DNA of 64,000 nt from Vibrio harveyi NBRC 15634 = ATCC 14126 = KCTC 12724 (GCF_001591145.1 NZ_BCUF01000021.1:24695-88694); one strand, 5' to 3'; positions 10,502-20,229 are shown, counted from the stretch's first letter. Notes: generated by a model not told the origin, from the sequence alone. Program-made: numbers and translations.

Positions 10502-10507
10502 GTTTGA

Positions 10508-11503
10508 TTATTGGTTGGAAGCAAGAGCGGCATTGATAAGATCTGAACCAATGTCTTTCTCGAATTTCTTCCACACAGGTTGCAGTGCCGTCACCCACTC
10601 TTGACGCTGCTCAGGCGTTAAAGTACGAACCACACCACCGGCTTCAATGATGTTGTTCTTATTCGCAAGGTTCACCTTGGTTGACTCGGCATTACGCTGA
10701 GCCGTCACTTCTTGAATAATGGTATTAAGCTGTTCGCGCTGATCGTCTGGTAACTTTTTCCAGAAATCGTTCGATGTCACAACTAAGTAATCTAGGATGC
10801 CGTGGTTAGTTTCAGTAATGCCATCTTGTACTTCGAAGAACTTCTTACCGTAAATGTTCGACCATGTGTTTTCCTGACCATCGATAACTTTGGTTTGAAG
10901 ACCGCCATACACTTCTTTAAATGACATTTTTTGAGGGTTTGCACCAAGCTGTTCGAACTGAGCCACCAATACGTCGGAAGCTTGTACACGGAACTTCAAA
11001 CCTTCCGCATCGCTAGGCAACATCAATGGCTTGTTGGCAGACATTTGCTTCATACCGTTATGCCAAAATGCCAGACCTTGCAAGCCACGACGCTTCATTG
11101 CATTTTTTAGCTTTTCACCGGATTCCGAGTTTTGGAAACGGTCGACAGCCGCCACATCCTCAAAAAGGAAAGGAAGGTCGAAGATGCGGTATTTCTTGGT
11201 GAATTTCTCAAACTTAGAAAGAGAAGGGGCAGCGAGTTGAACATCACCATTAAGCAGAGCTTCAAGCACCTTGTTGTCGTCGTAAAGCGTCGAGTTAGGG
11301 AAGACCTGCATGCAAACTTTGCCGTTCATCTCTTCATTTACACGCTTTTCCAGTAGCGAGGCAGCAATGCCTTTAGGGTGTTTATCTGTGTTCGTTACGT
11401 GACTGAACTTGATCACGGTTTCACCAGGGTCACAGTTTGCAGCAGCATTAAAGCTGGTGATGGCTAGAGCAGATACAGACAAAAGGGTTAGAGGCTTGAA
11501 CAT
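10508..11503 (-). CDS. dctP: TRAP transporter solute-binding protein DctP
   Basis: The start is placed at 11503, where GGAG lies 7 bases before the ATG; the open frame continues upstream to 11605 but those residues do not look like a signal peptide. The 331-aa product begins with a Sec signal peptide (MFKPLTLLSVSALAITSFNAAA) and continues with the DctP fold: IKFSHVTNTDKHPKG near the start, FKVxxQASDV- and GGLQTKVIDGQENTW-like segments further on. It is the periplasmic receptor for C4-dicarboxylates feeding DctQM. The first gene of dctPQM, it is likely activated by DctD through the sigma-54-like site at 11589-11605. Confidence 0.94.
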   Translation of the reverse strand: MFKPLTLLSVSALAITSFNAAANCDPGETVIKFSHVTNTDKHPKGIAASLLEKRVNEEMNGKVCMQVFPNSTLYDDNKVLEALLNGDVQLAAPSLSKFEKFTKKYRIFDLPFLFEDVAAVDRFQNSESGEKLKNAMKRRGLQGLAFWHNGMKQMSANKPLMLPSDAEGLKFRVQASDVLVAQFEQLGANPQKMSFKEVYGGLQTKVIDGQENTWSNIYGKKFFEVQDGITETNHGILDYLVVTSNDFWKKLPDDQREQLNTIIQEVTAQRNAESTKVNLANKNNIIEAGGVVRTLTPEQRQEWVTALQPVWKKFEKDIGSDLINAALASNQ

Positions 11504-11510
11504 TATTATT

Positions 11511-11590
11511 CTCCTTGTTGAATCACATCCCATCCTTTCCATGAATACCAAACGGGCAGAGGGTGATGGGTACAGATGTTCAACAAGGAG
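11511..11590 (-). repeat. 12-bp perfect inverted repeat covering the dctP Shine-Dalgarno
   Basis: CTCCTTGTTGAA at 11511-11522 is the exact reverse complement of TTCAACAAGGAG at 11579-11590. A further partial match lies inside (CATCCCATC-like against GATGGG). On the minus strand the promoter-proximal arm is anti-Shine-Dalgarno and the distal arm contains the dctP ribosome-binding site. It could be an RNA hairpin hiding the ribosome-binding site or a DNA operator. Confidence 0.6.
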
Positions 11591-11605
11591 CAAGTTGTAG
11601 ACCAA
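11589..11605 (-). promoter_or_regulatory. Sigma-54-like -24/-12 site upstream of dctP
   Basis: On the minus strand TTGG, eight bases, then TTGCT gives a GG and GC pair with the 10-base gap required by sigma-54. The central CACG of the consensus is not matched. The gene is the expected target of the adjacent DctD, a sigma-54 activator. Confidence 0.5.
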
Positions 11606-11659
11606 CTAAATTATCAATTTAAAATCAGCAAGTTAAGTTAAAGTCAAAAGTTAGCCAGA

Positions 11660-11706
11660 GCAAAAAGGGGTTAAATCCACCCATGCTAATCTGCGTGATG
11701 GGTGGA
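11660..11706 (-). terminator. Probable terminator after selO
   Basis: TCCACCCAT (11676-11684) and ATGGGTGGA (11698-11706) form a 9-bp perfect stem with a 13-base loop, 12 bases after the selO stop. The run that follows on the minus strand is TTTAACCCCTTTTT, an interrupted U-tract. Confidence 0.65.
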
Positions 11707-11717
11707 GAATGACACAT

Positions 11718-13187
11718 TTAAGAAGAGCAGCTAATTTCCATCTTTTTCCCCCACTCTGGAGGCAGTTTGGCGTAGTCATCCAACTCTGGCTGCTCGTCAT
11801 AAGGACGCTTGAGCAATTCAGCCAGACGGCTTACTTCACTGAAGTCTCCTTCCTCTGCCTTATCAATGGCAAGTTGAGCTAGGTAGTTACGCAAGATGTA
11901 TTTTGGATTCGCTCGACGCATCTTTTCACAGCGAGTTTCTGCTGATACGCACTCACCGCGCTCGTCCACTTCCAACTCACAGCGGGCAAGATATAAGTCT
12001 ACCCATGCACTTGCAGCTTCTCGATCAATAAACAAATCAATCACAGCTTGGGACGAGTTAACGTCTAAGTTAGACAACTCACGGAAGAATCGCGTGTAGT
12101 CCGTTTTGTTTTGGTTCAACAGTTCAAACATGGCTTCGAACAAGCGTCCGTCTTCTTCTATTTTGGTCAAAAGACCGAGCTTGGCGCGCATCAATTCACT
12201 GAACTTCTGGCTAAGGCGCATTTCAAACTTTCCTAGTGCTGCCTCCAGATCTTCCCGCTGCACAAGCGGTGACAAAGAATGTGCTAAAGCCGAAAGGTTC
12301 CAAAGAGCGATACGTGGTTGCTGTTCAAAGGCATAACGCCCTTGGTAGTCCGAATGGTTGCAGATGTAATTAGGATCGTAGTCGTCGAGGAAGCCAAACG
12401 GTCCATAATCAAAAGTTTGCCCAAGTATCGACATGTTGTCGGTATTCATCACACCGTGGGCAAAACCATAGGCTTGCCAGTACGCAATCATCACTGAGGT
12501 TTTCTCCACGATGGTCTCGAACATGGCAGCATATGGTTTCTCCACTTCTAAACAATCTGGGAAATACCACTCGATGACTTTATCAGCGAGGTACTTTTGC
12601 TCACTAAGTTGGTTGGTGTAGAAAAAATGCTCAAAGTGACCGAAGCGAATGTGCGTTTCAGCGATTCGAATCAGTAGCGCGCCATATTCCATCTTCTCAC
12701 GGTAAACAGGCGTATCGCTGTCCATCATGCCAAGCGCTCTGGTCGTAGGAATGCCTAACCCAGCCATGGCTTCACTACACAGATATTCGCGGATCGTAGA
12801 GCGCAATACTGCCCGACCATCCCCCATCCGTGAGTACGGCGTGAGCCCTGCTCCTTTGAGGTGAATATCAAACCAAGTGCCATTTTGGTGCTGCATCTCA
12901 GCCAGTAACAACCCGCGACCGTCACCTAAATCCGGGTTGTACACGCCAAATTGATGCCCTGCGTACTTCATTGCCAAAGGAGCAAATGATGCAAATTCGT
13001 TTTGCCCTGCAAACACATTCAACAACTCTTCATTCGCGCTTTCTGGTAAGCCAAATTGCTTCGCTAATTCTCCGTTCCAAACAACCCAACGTGTGTTATC
13101 TAAAGGCTGTGGCGTGACATAAGTGAAAAACGCAGATGGCAGGTCACTGAAGCGATGGGTGAAATTAACACCTTCCCAGATGGACAT
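11718..13187 (-). CDS. selO: SelO (YdiU) protein adenylyltransferase
   Basis: This 489-aa protein is full length for the SelO/YdiU pseudokinase family, which transfers AMP from ATP to Ser, Thr or Tyr of proteins linked to redox metabolism. Family segments visible are [16 protein letters not shown] near 70-90, [20 protein letters not shown] at about 130-150, and [19 protein letters not shown] near 250. It ends in CSS; the penultimate-region Cys occupies the place of selenocysteine in human SelO. It stands alone, between the dctPQM promoter region and the M6 protease. Confidence 0.95.
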   Translation of the reverse strand: MSIWEGVNFTHRFSDLPSAFFTYVTPQPLDNTRWVVWNGELAKQFGLPESANEELLNVFAGQNEFASFAPLAMKYAGHQFGVYNPDLGDGRGLLLAEMQHQNGTWFDIHLKGAGLTPYSRMGDGRAVLRSTIREYLCSEAMAGLGIPTTRALGMMDSDTPVYREKMEYGALLIRIAETHIRFGHFEHFFYTNQLSEQKYLADKVIEWYFPDCLEVEKPYAAMFETIVEKTSVMIAYWQAYGFAHGVMNTDNMSILGQTFDYGPFGFLDDYDPNYICNHSDYQGRYAFEQQPRIALWNLSALAHSLSPLVQREDLEAALGKFEMRLSQKFSELMRAKLGLLTKIEEDGRLFEAMFELLNQNKTDYTRFFRELSNLDVNSSQAVIDLFIDREAASAWVDLYLARCELEVDERGECVSAETRCEKMRRANPKYILRNYLAQLAIDKAEEGDFSEVSRLAELLKRPYDEQPELDDYAKLPPEWGKKMEISCSS

Positions 13188-13355
13188 AGTAGTTCCTTAA
13201 TAAAACGACTTCCTAAACGTGAGTATAAGCGCTGAACAGGTTTCTCTTCAGCCACGAATTATTCATGGGTATTTACGAAATACCGATAACGACAGACCAA
13301 CATGAGATGACTTCACAACGCGTCACTGTACTACGGGACGAGACAACTAAAGAAA

Positions 13356-13383
13356 TAAAAAAGCCACTCGGCTGAGTGGCTTT
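13356..13383 (-). terminator. Terminator after the M6 metalloprotease gene
   Basis: AAGCCACTC (13361-13369) and GAGTGGCTT (13374-13382) form a 9-bp stem with a 4-base loop. The preceding A-run supplies the U-tract on the minus strand, 20 bases after the protease stop. Confidence 0.85.
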
Positions 13384-13403
13384 AATGAATGAACAAGAGA
13401 CGC

Positions 13404-16400
13404 TTATTGCTCGCGACGACGCCAGCCAAACAGCCCTAATAACAATAGTGCCCAGTAAGACAAAGCACCACCGCCACTATCCGAATTGTCAAAACTTAAG
13501 CTGCTTACCGAAGCCACCACTGACACATTCACTGAGCCAGTCGCCAAGCCACCATTCCCATCCGACACGGTGTATTCCAGTTGAACATTCGTCACTTGAT
13601 CTTGAGGTGCTTGGTATTGGATCTTTCCATCCACCACACTTGCCGTTCCCACGCCGGATGGATTACTCACGCTCTGCAACACTAAGCGATCTTCATTGAA
13701 ATCTGAATCATTGGCGAGCACGTTGATCATAATGCTCTTTCCAGACTCAACACTGGCGCTATCTTGATTAGTAACCGGCGGCGTGTTCTCAACATCAACA
13801 CTAACCGTCGCGGTTGCAGACAAACCACTAGGGTCCGTGACCGTCACTTGGAAGGTAAGCGTCTCGCCCGCCTTCGTTCCTTGCGCCACAGTAAACTTCG
13901 CGTTCACACTATTCGCATCTGAAATAATGGCTTTAGTACCCGTCGTTTGCTGCCATCTATAGTTAAGCGCATCACCATCAGGGTCAGAGCTTGAAGAAGC
14001 TGACAAGCTGCCTTGCCCGTTCGCTGTCATGCTACTGGAATCAACTTTGGCATTGGCTGTTGGCGCTTCATTTTGACCATTAACACGCACTTGCACCGCC
14101 ACTGGCAGCGATTTCAGTGCGCCATCTGAAGAAACAAGACGATATTGGAAACTGTCATTACCCACGAAGTTTTCTTTAGGTATGTATTGGGTGCCGCTCA
14201 ATGTGCCATGCGTAGGTTGTTGCGTGTATTCCACATTGAATTGATAGCCAGGGGCAATAAAGTCATTCGACGTAAGCGCAAGCGTTACAGGCACGTTTTT
14301 GTCCGTCGTCACCGTGTCCGTTTTAGCCTCTACGATATTGCTTGAATCAATATCAAACAGTGCGCTAAAAGGAATGTAAGAGAAGTTTTGACGCATTAAA
14401 CCTGAAGAGTAAATACGTTCACGATCTCCTGCCCAAATCGTTGGCACTGCTTCTTGTTCCGTCGCTAAGGTGCTTCTAAAGTTATAGTTAGATTCAAAAC
14501 GCCCGTTCTCAATTTCAACCACAAGCAAATGCTTACCTGCCGCTATGCGACTTGGCTGTTCAAACAGAATACGAGTGCTGCTACGAAGTGAGCCTTCCTG
14601 CAGAAGCTGCGCCTCATTTTGATCGAACTGCAAACTGAACGATTCAAATCCAGGATGTGGGAAACGCCATACCTTGTAGTTCATCACCCCAGCATTGTCA
14701 TTAGGTGTCACATAAAGTTGCAAGCCATCCAATTCTGAAGCCACTTTAAGATCCAAAGAGACAGCCAAAGCGTCATCAGAGCTTGGGTAAACATATCCTC
14801 GATGGAACGAGTTTTGCCACGCCGACTTGTTTGGCTCACTTGGCATGGTTAATGAAAACGTTGCCGAGTTTGATTCACTTGAGATATTTGAGATACGAAC
14901 ACCCGTGTTAAAGCCTGCTATGCCGGTCAAACTAGGGTTGGAATCGTCAGAAATGCTCGTGCCACCATTTGGATAAAGATCTCGATCGTCGCTAGGAAAA
15001 CCGGCTTCCAATTGTTTGCGTCCGTCAGCTTGCATGATCTGCACCTGCATATCACCGACATCGTTGAATCGATTTGAGATATTCACCGACATTGCCAACA
15101 CCCCTTCTGATACCAATGCTCGGTCGTACCCTTCAAACCGTCTATTCTCAAGGTAGATACGAGGACCGAACTCTTTAAGATAAGGATCAAGATAAACGAG
15201 CTTCACTTGCCCATTTTCAACCGAAGCAGATTCATCGCTGGATTGCGCAATGTCCGGCAGTACAAAGCCCGCAGCATGCTTACTCCAAGCGCTCATGTTG
15301 ACCGGTGTATCTCCAGCATAACGGTCGCCTTCTTTCTTCGCCCAAGACCCACCACCCATCACGCCCCACTGACCAATAGATGCATCGCTGTTGTAAGAGT
15401 ACAAATCCGGTAACCCAAGCATCAGGTGACCAAGTTCATGGACGATCACCCCCAATGTGGATTGATGCGTCTGCTGAAAGTCAGCAAACACACAGTAGTC
15501 TCTGATGGTAGTTCCGTCGATTGACACCGCATCATGTGAGTATTTGTGCGGCCATATAGAAGGACGATCTAGCTGGTTTGCCGCCAAGTCCCCACCAGCA
15601 AAAACAAACATAACCGAGAGCTCTGTTGGTTCGACACGACCGCTGCTGTCGGTGTCGTATTGAGCTAAGTTGATGTATTGGTCTAGCTTTTGGTACGCCT
15701 CAGAAAAAACCGCCTTAAGCTTGGTATTACAAGCATCACCGCTGGTTTTGGTGCTACAGTTAGGATGGTTTTGGTTCACCGTGACACTAATAACGCCATC
15801 ATCCGCAGTGCCATAGCTTTCCTTCGCTGGTACGACGCGATACTTCCCATGTGAGTTCTTGTCATAATAATCCACCACGCTTTGACGATTTTCGCCAAAC
15901 ACCAACTGTTGAAAATCGTTAACCATAGTCTGGTTATTAAACGACACCTCAACCACCAGCAAAGGCTGTTGAACCACACTCGATGAACTCATTGCTCGGT
16001 ATCCTTGCTGAGCTTGGCGCATCAAGTTTGCACGAGCTTGGGGTTCTAGTGTTCTCAAAGAAGAAAGAGAAGGTTTTAATAGTACATCAGGGCGGTTTTT
16101 CGATACTTGTGGAGCGATTGCAGATTGTGTTTTTTCTACTCCAGTCGAGACAAGTAGCGGCTGATCCGCTTCTCGCTTGATCTCAGCAAAAAACCAAGTA
16201 TCACCGTCTTTGATTAATGCATTTCCTTGCTTATCTTCATGCCAGTAGAAACTAGCGGTACCGCGAACCAGAATTTCACTGACCGTCCCATCACTGAGAG
16301 TCACGGGTTGCCAAATAGGAGATGGGGGTGTGGTTGCCATGCTGTGACCAGAAATCAGCGCGGTCAACATGGTGAGTGCGAGAGTCTTTAACTTCAAACT

Positions 16401-16439
16401 ACGGCTCCATGAGTTCGATGTGTAAGCCATGCATCTCAT
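13404..16439 (-). CDS. Secreted M6-family metalloprotease with GlyGly-CTERM anchor
   Basis: An export signal (hydrophobic LKTLALTMLTALISG) is followed by an M6 peptidase domain with the zinc motif HELGHLMLGLPD around residues 334-345 and an upstream FVFAGG segment. Next come beta-sandwich regions, an Ig/cadherin-like repeat region with SSDPDGDALNYRWQ and VLANDSDFNEDRL motifs, and a C-terminal GlyGly-CTERM signal: Gly-rich DSGGGA, one membrane helix, then RRREQ. Such tails are processed by rhombosortase after type II secretion. The longest frame begins with TTG at 16445; ATG 16439 is used here and ATG 16430 is equally possible. It resembles immune inhibitor A/PrtV-type proteases in the catalytic domain only. 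About 1011 aa. Confidence 0.85.
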   Translation of the reverse strand: MRCMAYTSNSWSRSLKLKTLALTMLTALISGHSMATTPPSPIWQPVTLSDGTVSEILVRGTASFYWHEDKQGNALIKDGDTWFFAEIKREADQPLLVSTGVEKTQSAIAPQVSKNRPDVLLKPSLSSLRTLEPQARANLMRQAQQGYRAMSSSSVVQQPLLVVEVSFNNQTMVNDFQQLVFGENRQSVVDYYDKNSHGKYRVVPAKESYGTADDGVISVTVNQNHPNCSTKTSGDACNTKLKAVFSEAYQKLDQYINLAQYDTDSSGRVEPTELSVMFVFAGGDLAANQLDRPSIWPHKYSHDAVSIDGTTIRDYCVFADFQQTHQSTLGVIVHELGHLMLGLPDLYSYNSDASIGQWGVMGGGSWAKKEGDRYAGDTPVNMSAWSKHAAGFVLPDIAQSSDESASVENGQVKLVYLDPYLKEFGPRIYLENRRFEGYDRALVSEGVLAMSVNISNRFNDVGDMQVQIMQADGRKQLEAGFPSDDRDLYPNGGTSISDDSNPSLTGIAGFNTGVRISNISSESNSATFSLTMPSEPNKSAWQNSFHRGYVYPSSDDALAVSLDLKVASELDGLQLYVTPNDNAGVMNYKVWRFPHPGFESFSLQFDQNEAQLLQEGSLRSSTRILFEQPSRIAAGKHLLVVEIENGRFESNYNFRSTLATEQEAVPTIWAGDRERIYSSGLMRQNFSYIPFSALFDIDSSNIVEAKTDTVTTDKNVPVTLALTSNDFIAPGYQFNVEYTQQPTHGTLSGTQYIPKENFVGNDSFQYRLVSSDGALKSLPVAVQVRVNGQNEAPTANAKVDSSSMTANGQGSLSASSSSDPDGDALNYRWQQTTGTKAIISDANSVNAKFTVAQGTKAGETLTFQVTVTDPSGLSATATVSVDVENTPPVTNQDSASVESGKSIMINVLANDSDFNEDRLVLQSVSNPSGVGTASVVDGKIQYQAPQDQVTNVQLEYTVSDGNGGLATGSVNVSVVASVSSLSFDNSDSGGGALSYWALLLLGLFGWRRREQ

Positions 16440-16560
16440 ATGCAAATGATTACAACAAGTTATATATAGTGGAGCTATGAAATAGTACAGAAATCGAGAA
16501 GGAATGAAATGCTGTGACAGGAGTAGATCGAAATTATTTGCATTCGCTCACTAATTTTAT

Positions 16561-16596
16561 AAAAAATGCGAGAGCCGAATAATCAAAACTCTCGCG
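16561..16596 (-). terminator. Terminator after ktrB
   Basis: GCGAGAG (16568-16574) pairs with CTCTCGC (16589-16595); the A-run at 16561-16566 gives a U-tract on the minus strand. It lies 33 bases after the ktrB stop. Confidence 0.8.
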
Positions 16597-16628
16597 TAAG
16601 CTATTAATATTAAAAGATTAAAATGCAA

Positions 16629-17996
16629 TTAACCTGTTAAAACGTTATCTTCTGGGTATTTAATTAATGTCGGTTCTGGTCGCGCCAGCATGTAGGCTAG
16701 TGTCAATGGACCAATACGACCGATGATCATCACAACGATCATGATGTACTTACCTGGTTCCGACAGTTCTGCTGTCAATCCAGCCGTCAAACCTACCGTC
16801 GCAAAGGCAGAAATGGTTTCAAACATCACCTTATCAAACGCGGCTTTCTCAGTAATCATCAACAAAAACATCGCAGTGGTGAGGATAGCGCCACTTACCA
16901 CGATAATCGCTAATGACTTGGTTACGGTTTGCCAATTCACCGTGCGTTTAAAGATCACAACATGCTTTTTCTGGCGCAAGAACGCCCATGTTGCCATAAA
17001 TGCCACTGCAAAAGTCGACACTTTAATACCACCACCTGTAGAGGTTGAGCCCGCACCAATCAACATCAGTACGATCATCACTAACAAAGCAGGTTGGGTA
17101 AACTGAGCCAAATCTACGCTGTTAAACCCAGCGGTACGTGCACTTGCCGATTGGAAGAAAGCCGCTAGCCATTGCCCCGCAACAGGCAAAGACGCCATGG
17201 TATTTGGGTTATGTCTTTCCAGTAGCCAAAACAAAATAGTACCGACACCAAGCAATGCAGGTGTCGCGATCAACATGATTTTGGTGTGCAGATGCAAAAA
17301 GTGAAAGCCTTTACGCCAATGCAGCCATAAATCACCGATCACGGTGAAGCCCAAGCCACCGAAGATAAACAAACCCGCTAGGGTGAAAATCACCACCGGG
17401 TCGTTAACAAAGCTCATCATACTATCGGAGAACAACGCAAATCCTGCGTTATTGAATGCTGAAATAGAATGAAACAGCGCATAAAACATGCCTGTTTGCC
17501 AGCCCATTTCTGGCACCCAGCGGAAAGATAGGAAGATAAATCCAATGGTCTCAGCAATCAGAGCAAAGACAACGATTTTCTTGACCAATTTACGTAAGTT
17601 GACTTGACGATCTTGCCCTAATGCATCTTTCGCAAGTGCTTGTTGACGCAAACTCAAACGAACACCAAACATATACAGCAGCACCGCAGACAGCGTCATC
17701 TGCCCTAGCCCACCAATTTGCATTAAGAACATCAATAGCACTTTACCCGCCAAGGTAAAGTGCTGCCCGGTATCTACGACACCAAGCCCCGTTACACTGA
17801 TAGCCGAAGTCGCAGTGAATAAAGCGTCAGTGATAGAAAGCCCGGTTACAGAAAAAACCGGCAGGGTCAGCAAAACAGCAGAAGGCAATAACACACCGAG
17901 AAAGCTCAGCAATATAATGCGCGGTTCGCCACCTTTCGCTTTATCTCGTTTGCCATCTGGGGCGTAAAACACGCCTCTCTGATGAAATTGCTTCAT
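16629..17996 (-). CDS. ktrB: KtrB, Na+-dependent K+ transporter membrane subunit
   Basis: This 455-aa protein belongs to the Trk/Ktr/HKT superfamily, with four M1-P-M2 repeats. P-loop selectivity glycines are seen in TSAISVTGLGVVDTG (about residue 70), FNNAGFALF (about 190), GAGSTSTGGGIKVST (about 315) and ATVGLTAG (about 400). Its length equals that of V. alginolyticus KtrB. It forms the K+ path through the inner membrane and is gated by the KtrA ring. The ATG overlaps the ktrA stop by 4 bp (ATGA), so the pair is translationally coupled. Confidence 0.95.
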   Translation of the reverse strand: MKQFHQRGVFYAPDGKRDKAKGGEPRIILLSFLGVLLPSAVLLTLPVFSVTGLSITDALFTATSAISVTGLGVVDTGQHFTLAGKVLLMFLMQIGGLGQMTLSAVLLYMFGVRLSLRQQALAKDALGQDRQVNLRKLVKKIVVFALIAETIGFIFLSFRWVPEMGWQTGMFYALFHSISAFNNAGFALFSDSMMSFVNDPVVIFTLAGLFIFGGLGFTVIGDLWLHWRKGFHFLHLHTKIMLIATPALLGVGTILFWLLERHNPNTMASLPVAGQWLAAFFQSASARTAGFNSVDLAQFTQPALLVMIVLMLIGAGSTSTGGGIKVSTFAVAFMATWAFLRQKKHVVIFKRTVNWQTVTKSLAIIVVSGAILTTAMFLLMITEKAAFDKVMFETISAFATVGLTAGLTAELSEPGKYIMIVVMIIGRIGPLTLAYMLARPEPTLIKYPEDNVLTG

Positions 17997-18655
17997 AGTG
18001 ATTTCAACTTGCTCGCAAGTTTGTCTTGGGGTCCCACAACAATGATGAGATCGCCGATCTCCAGCGTTGAATTGAGATCCGGTGCTTTGGTGATTTCTGG
18101 ACCGCGTTTAAAGCCAAGCACTTGTACACCTTCCACCTTACATAAGGCTAAATCGCCAAGTGTTTTGCCCATCCAACGAGAGCCAATCACAAACTCTGTC
18201 ATGGCTAAGCCACTGCCTAGTGGATGAAACTCCAACACACGTTTGTCCAGCATCTTACGCGCCACACGAATACCCATATCACGCTCTGGCATGATGACGT
18301 GGTCTGCACCAATTTTTTGTAGTACACGCGCTTGGAAGCGATCATTCGCTTTTACCCAAACCGATTTCACACCCGCTTCTTTTGCGATAAGTGTTGCGAG
18401 GATGCTGGCATTGACGTCTGCACCGATAGCAATCATGACCATGTCATAATCATCAAGCTTGAGTTCTGCGACTGTCTCTTCATGAGTACAGTTCGCTACG
18501 ATGGCTTGGCTAACAAATCCCGCCGCTTCTTTCACTCGGTCTTCGTTAATGTCTACCGCCAAAACTTGTGAACCTGAATCCTGCAGTTCTTTACAAACGG
18601 CCAAGCCGAAACGACCTAGACCAATTACAGCAAATTGCTTATCACCAGTTTTCAT
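17993..18655 (-). CDS. ktrA: KtrA, RCK-domain regulatory subunit of the K+ transporter
   Basis: This 220-aa cytoplasmic protein has an N-terminal Rossmann/TrkA-N domain beginning FAVIGLGRFGLAVCKEL (GxGxxG dinucleotide motif) and a C-terminal TrkA-C domain from about residue 140. It binds ATP/ADP or NAD(H) and forms an octameric ring that gates KtrB. GAGG lies before the ATG. It is the first gene of the ktrAB operon, and its stop overlaps the ktrB start. Confidence 0.95.
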   Translation of the reverse strand: MKTGDKQFAVIGLGRFGLAVCKELQDSGSQVLAVDINEDRVKEAAGFVSQAIVANCTHEETVAELKLDDYDMVMIAIGADVNASILATLIAKEAGVKSVWVKANDRFQARVLQKIGADHVIMPERDMGIRVARKMLDKRVLEFHPLGSGLAMTEFVIGSRWMGKTLGDLALCKVEGVQVLGFKRGPEITKAPDLNSTLEIGDLIIVVGPQDKLASKLKSL

Positions 18656-18993
18656 TCGTGCCTCATTTATGCGTTGAATAGCAGGCGCGAAAGTCTGCGC
18701 CTATTCCTCACCATCTGCAAACATGACGACAAAAAATTGACAAAACCCTAACTCAAACCTTCGCGCAAGATCTAACCAAAGCGTAAGACACATTGAACGA
18801 GTTTTCCTAATTATTAGCAATTAAATCAAAAGAATAACTACATGCTTCACACTTCATCTGTGCATGGTTTTCGCTATCAAATAAAGAAAGAAAACTGAGA
18901 CCACGTTGAACAAAAAGCCAGAGAGAAAAGAAAAAAGTAAAAAATAAGCCGCATCGAGGTGCGGCTTATCATGTAGAAAAGAGCTATCAAACG
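18656..18993. other. Intergenic region upstream of ktrA
   Basis: About 338 bp, A+T-rich by eye, carrying the ktrA promoter region and, at its far end, the terminator of the helicase gene. I see no ORF, repeat or recognisable operator. Confidence 0.5.
18936..18970 (-). terminator. Terminator after the DEAD-box helicase gene
   Basis: ATAAGCCGCA (18944-18953) and TGCGGCTTAT (18960-18969) form a 10-bp perfect stem with a 6-base loop. The upstream A-rich run gives a U-rich tail on the minus strand. Confidence 0.85.
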
Positions 18994-20229
18994 TTATTTA
19001 GCGTTACGTTTATCACCATTTTCGCGACGTGGACGCTGATCTTGCGGCTTACGCTTGTTCTTCGGAACATAGTTCAGAATCGAAATTGGCACAGGTTTTC
19101 TCGGTGCAAAACCTTCAATTTCTACACGCTCTAGCAAATGACCAAGGCGGCTTTCGATCATGCACAGGTTTTTGAAATCGTCTTTCGATACCAGTGAAAT
19201 CGCCTCGCCCTCTGCACCAGCACGACCAGTACGACCAATGCGGTGTACATATTCATCGGCTGGGTAAGGTAGATCGTAGTTAATCACGACAGGCAAGTTA
19301 TCAATATCGATACCACGTGCCGCCACACCCGTTGCCACTAAGTATTGGATTTCACCGGCTTTGAACTTCTCAATCAGTTCTTGGCGAACACGTTGGTTAC
19401 GACCACTGTGGAAAGCTTCAGCCACAATGCCACGCTTTTCTAATTGAGTAACCAGTTTCGCTGCGCCATGTTTTGTCTCGATGAACACCAACACTTGCGA
19501 CCAGTCGTTCTCATTCAACATGTGGCTCAGTAGTGAAGATTTCATGTCTTTATCAACTGTGGTGATCCATTGCTTAATGTTTGACTTAGACGCGCTGTGC
19601 TTTGCAATGGTGATTTCTTCAGGATCAACAATTGCATTCTTTGCCAAATCACGAACTGGGTTAGATAAGGTCGCGGAGAACAGCAAGCTTTGAATATCTT
19701 CTGGCATGCAATCGATGATCTTATCAATCGAATCAATAAAGCCCATATCCAACATTTTGTCAGCTTCATCTAGGACCAGCATTTCCACTTCATCAAAGTG
19801 AATAGCACGCTGACCGTATAGATCAATCAAACGACCTGGAGTGCTTACGACAATGTCTACGCCTTCAATCAACGCTTGTTTTTGCGGTGCGTAATCCACA
19901 CCACCGAACATCGCCATAGAACGCAATGGTAGATTTTTGCCATACGCTTCAATGCTCTGATGAACCTGAAGAGCCAATTCGCGCGTTGGCGTTAGGATGA
20001 TCGCACGTGCACGCTTTTTACGTTGCGTTTCGCCGTGGCTCAGTTTTTCTAAGATTGGTAATACAAAGCTGGCAGTTTTACCTGTACCCGTTTGTGCTGC
20101 GGCAATTAGGTTGCTACCACGCAGAACAATAGGAATGGCTTTTTGTTGGATAGAAGTCGGTTTTTCGTAACCCAGCGCCTTCACAGCATCTGTGATAGAA
20201 GCACTTAAACCAAGCTTAGAAAATGGCAT
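18994..20229 (-). CDS. DEAD-box ATP-dependent RNA helicase (RhlE-like)
   Basis: This 411-aa protein has the whole set of DEAD-box motifs: Q motif (GYEKPTSIQQKAIP, 19-32), motif I AQTGTGKT, PTRELA, STPGR, DEAD, SAT, and the C-terminal helicase motifs including HRIGRTGRAG. A short basic tail rich in Arg, Lys and Asn follows, as in RhlE/SrmB-type enzymes that remodel rRNA or mRNA. It is monocistronic, with its own terminator. The exact subfamily (RhlE or another Vibrio DEAD-box paralogue) cannot be fixed by eye. Confidence 0.93.
   Translation of the reverse strand: MPFSKLGLSASITDAVKALGYEKPTSIQQKAIPIVLRGSNLIAAAQTGTGKTASFVLPILEKLSHGETQRKKRARAIILTPTRELALQVHQSIEAYGKNLPLRSMAMFGGVDYAPQKQALIEGVDIVVSTPGRLIDLYGQRAIHFDEVEMLVLDEADKMLDMGFIDSIDKIIDCMPEDIQSLLFSATLSNPVRDLAKNAIVDPEEITIAKHSASKSNIKQWITTVDKDMKSSLLSHMLNENDWSQVLVFIETKHGAAKLVTQLEKRGIVAEAFHSGRNQRVRQELIEKFKAGEIQYLVATGVAARGIDIDNLPVVINYDLPYPADEYVHRIGRTGRAGAEGEAISLVSKDDFKNLCMIESRLGHLLERVEIEGFAPRKPVPISILNYVPKNKRKPQDQRPRRENGDKRNAK

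Noticed and set aside
13376..13699. 107-aa plus-strand ORF
   Set aside because: It is antisense to the 3' end of the M6 protease gene and has low-complexity composition mirroring the protein repeats.
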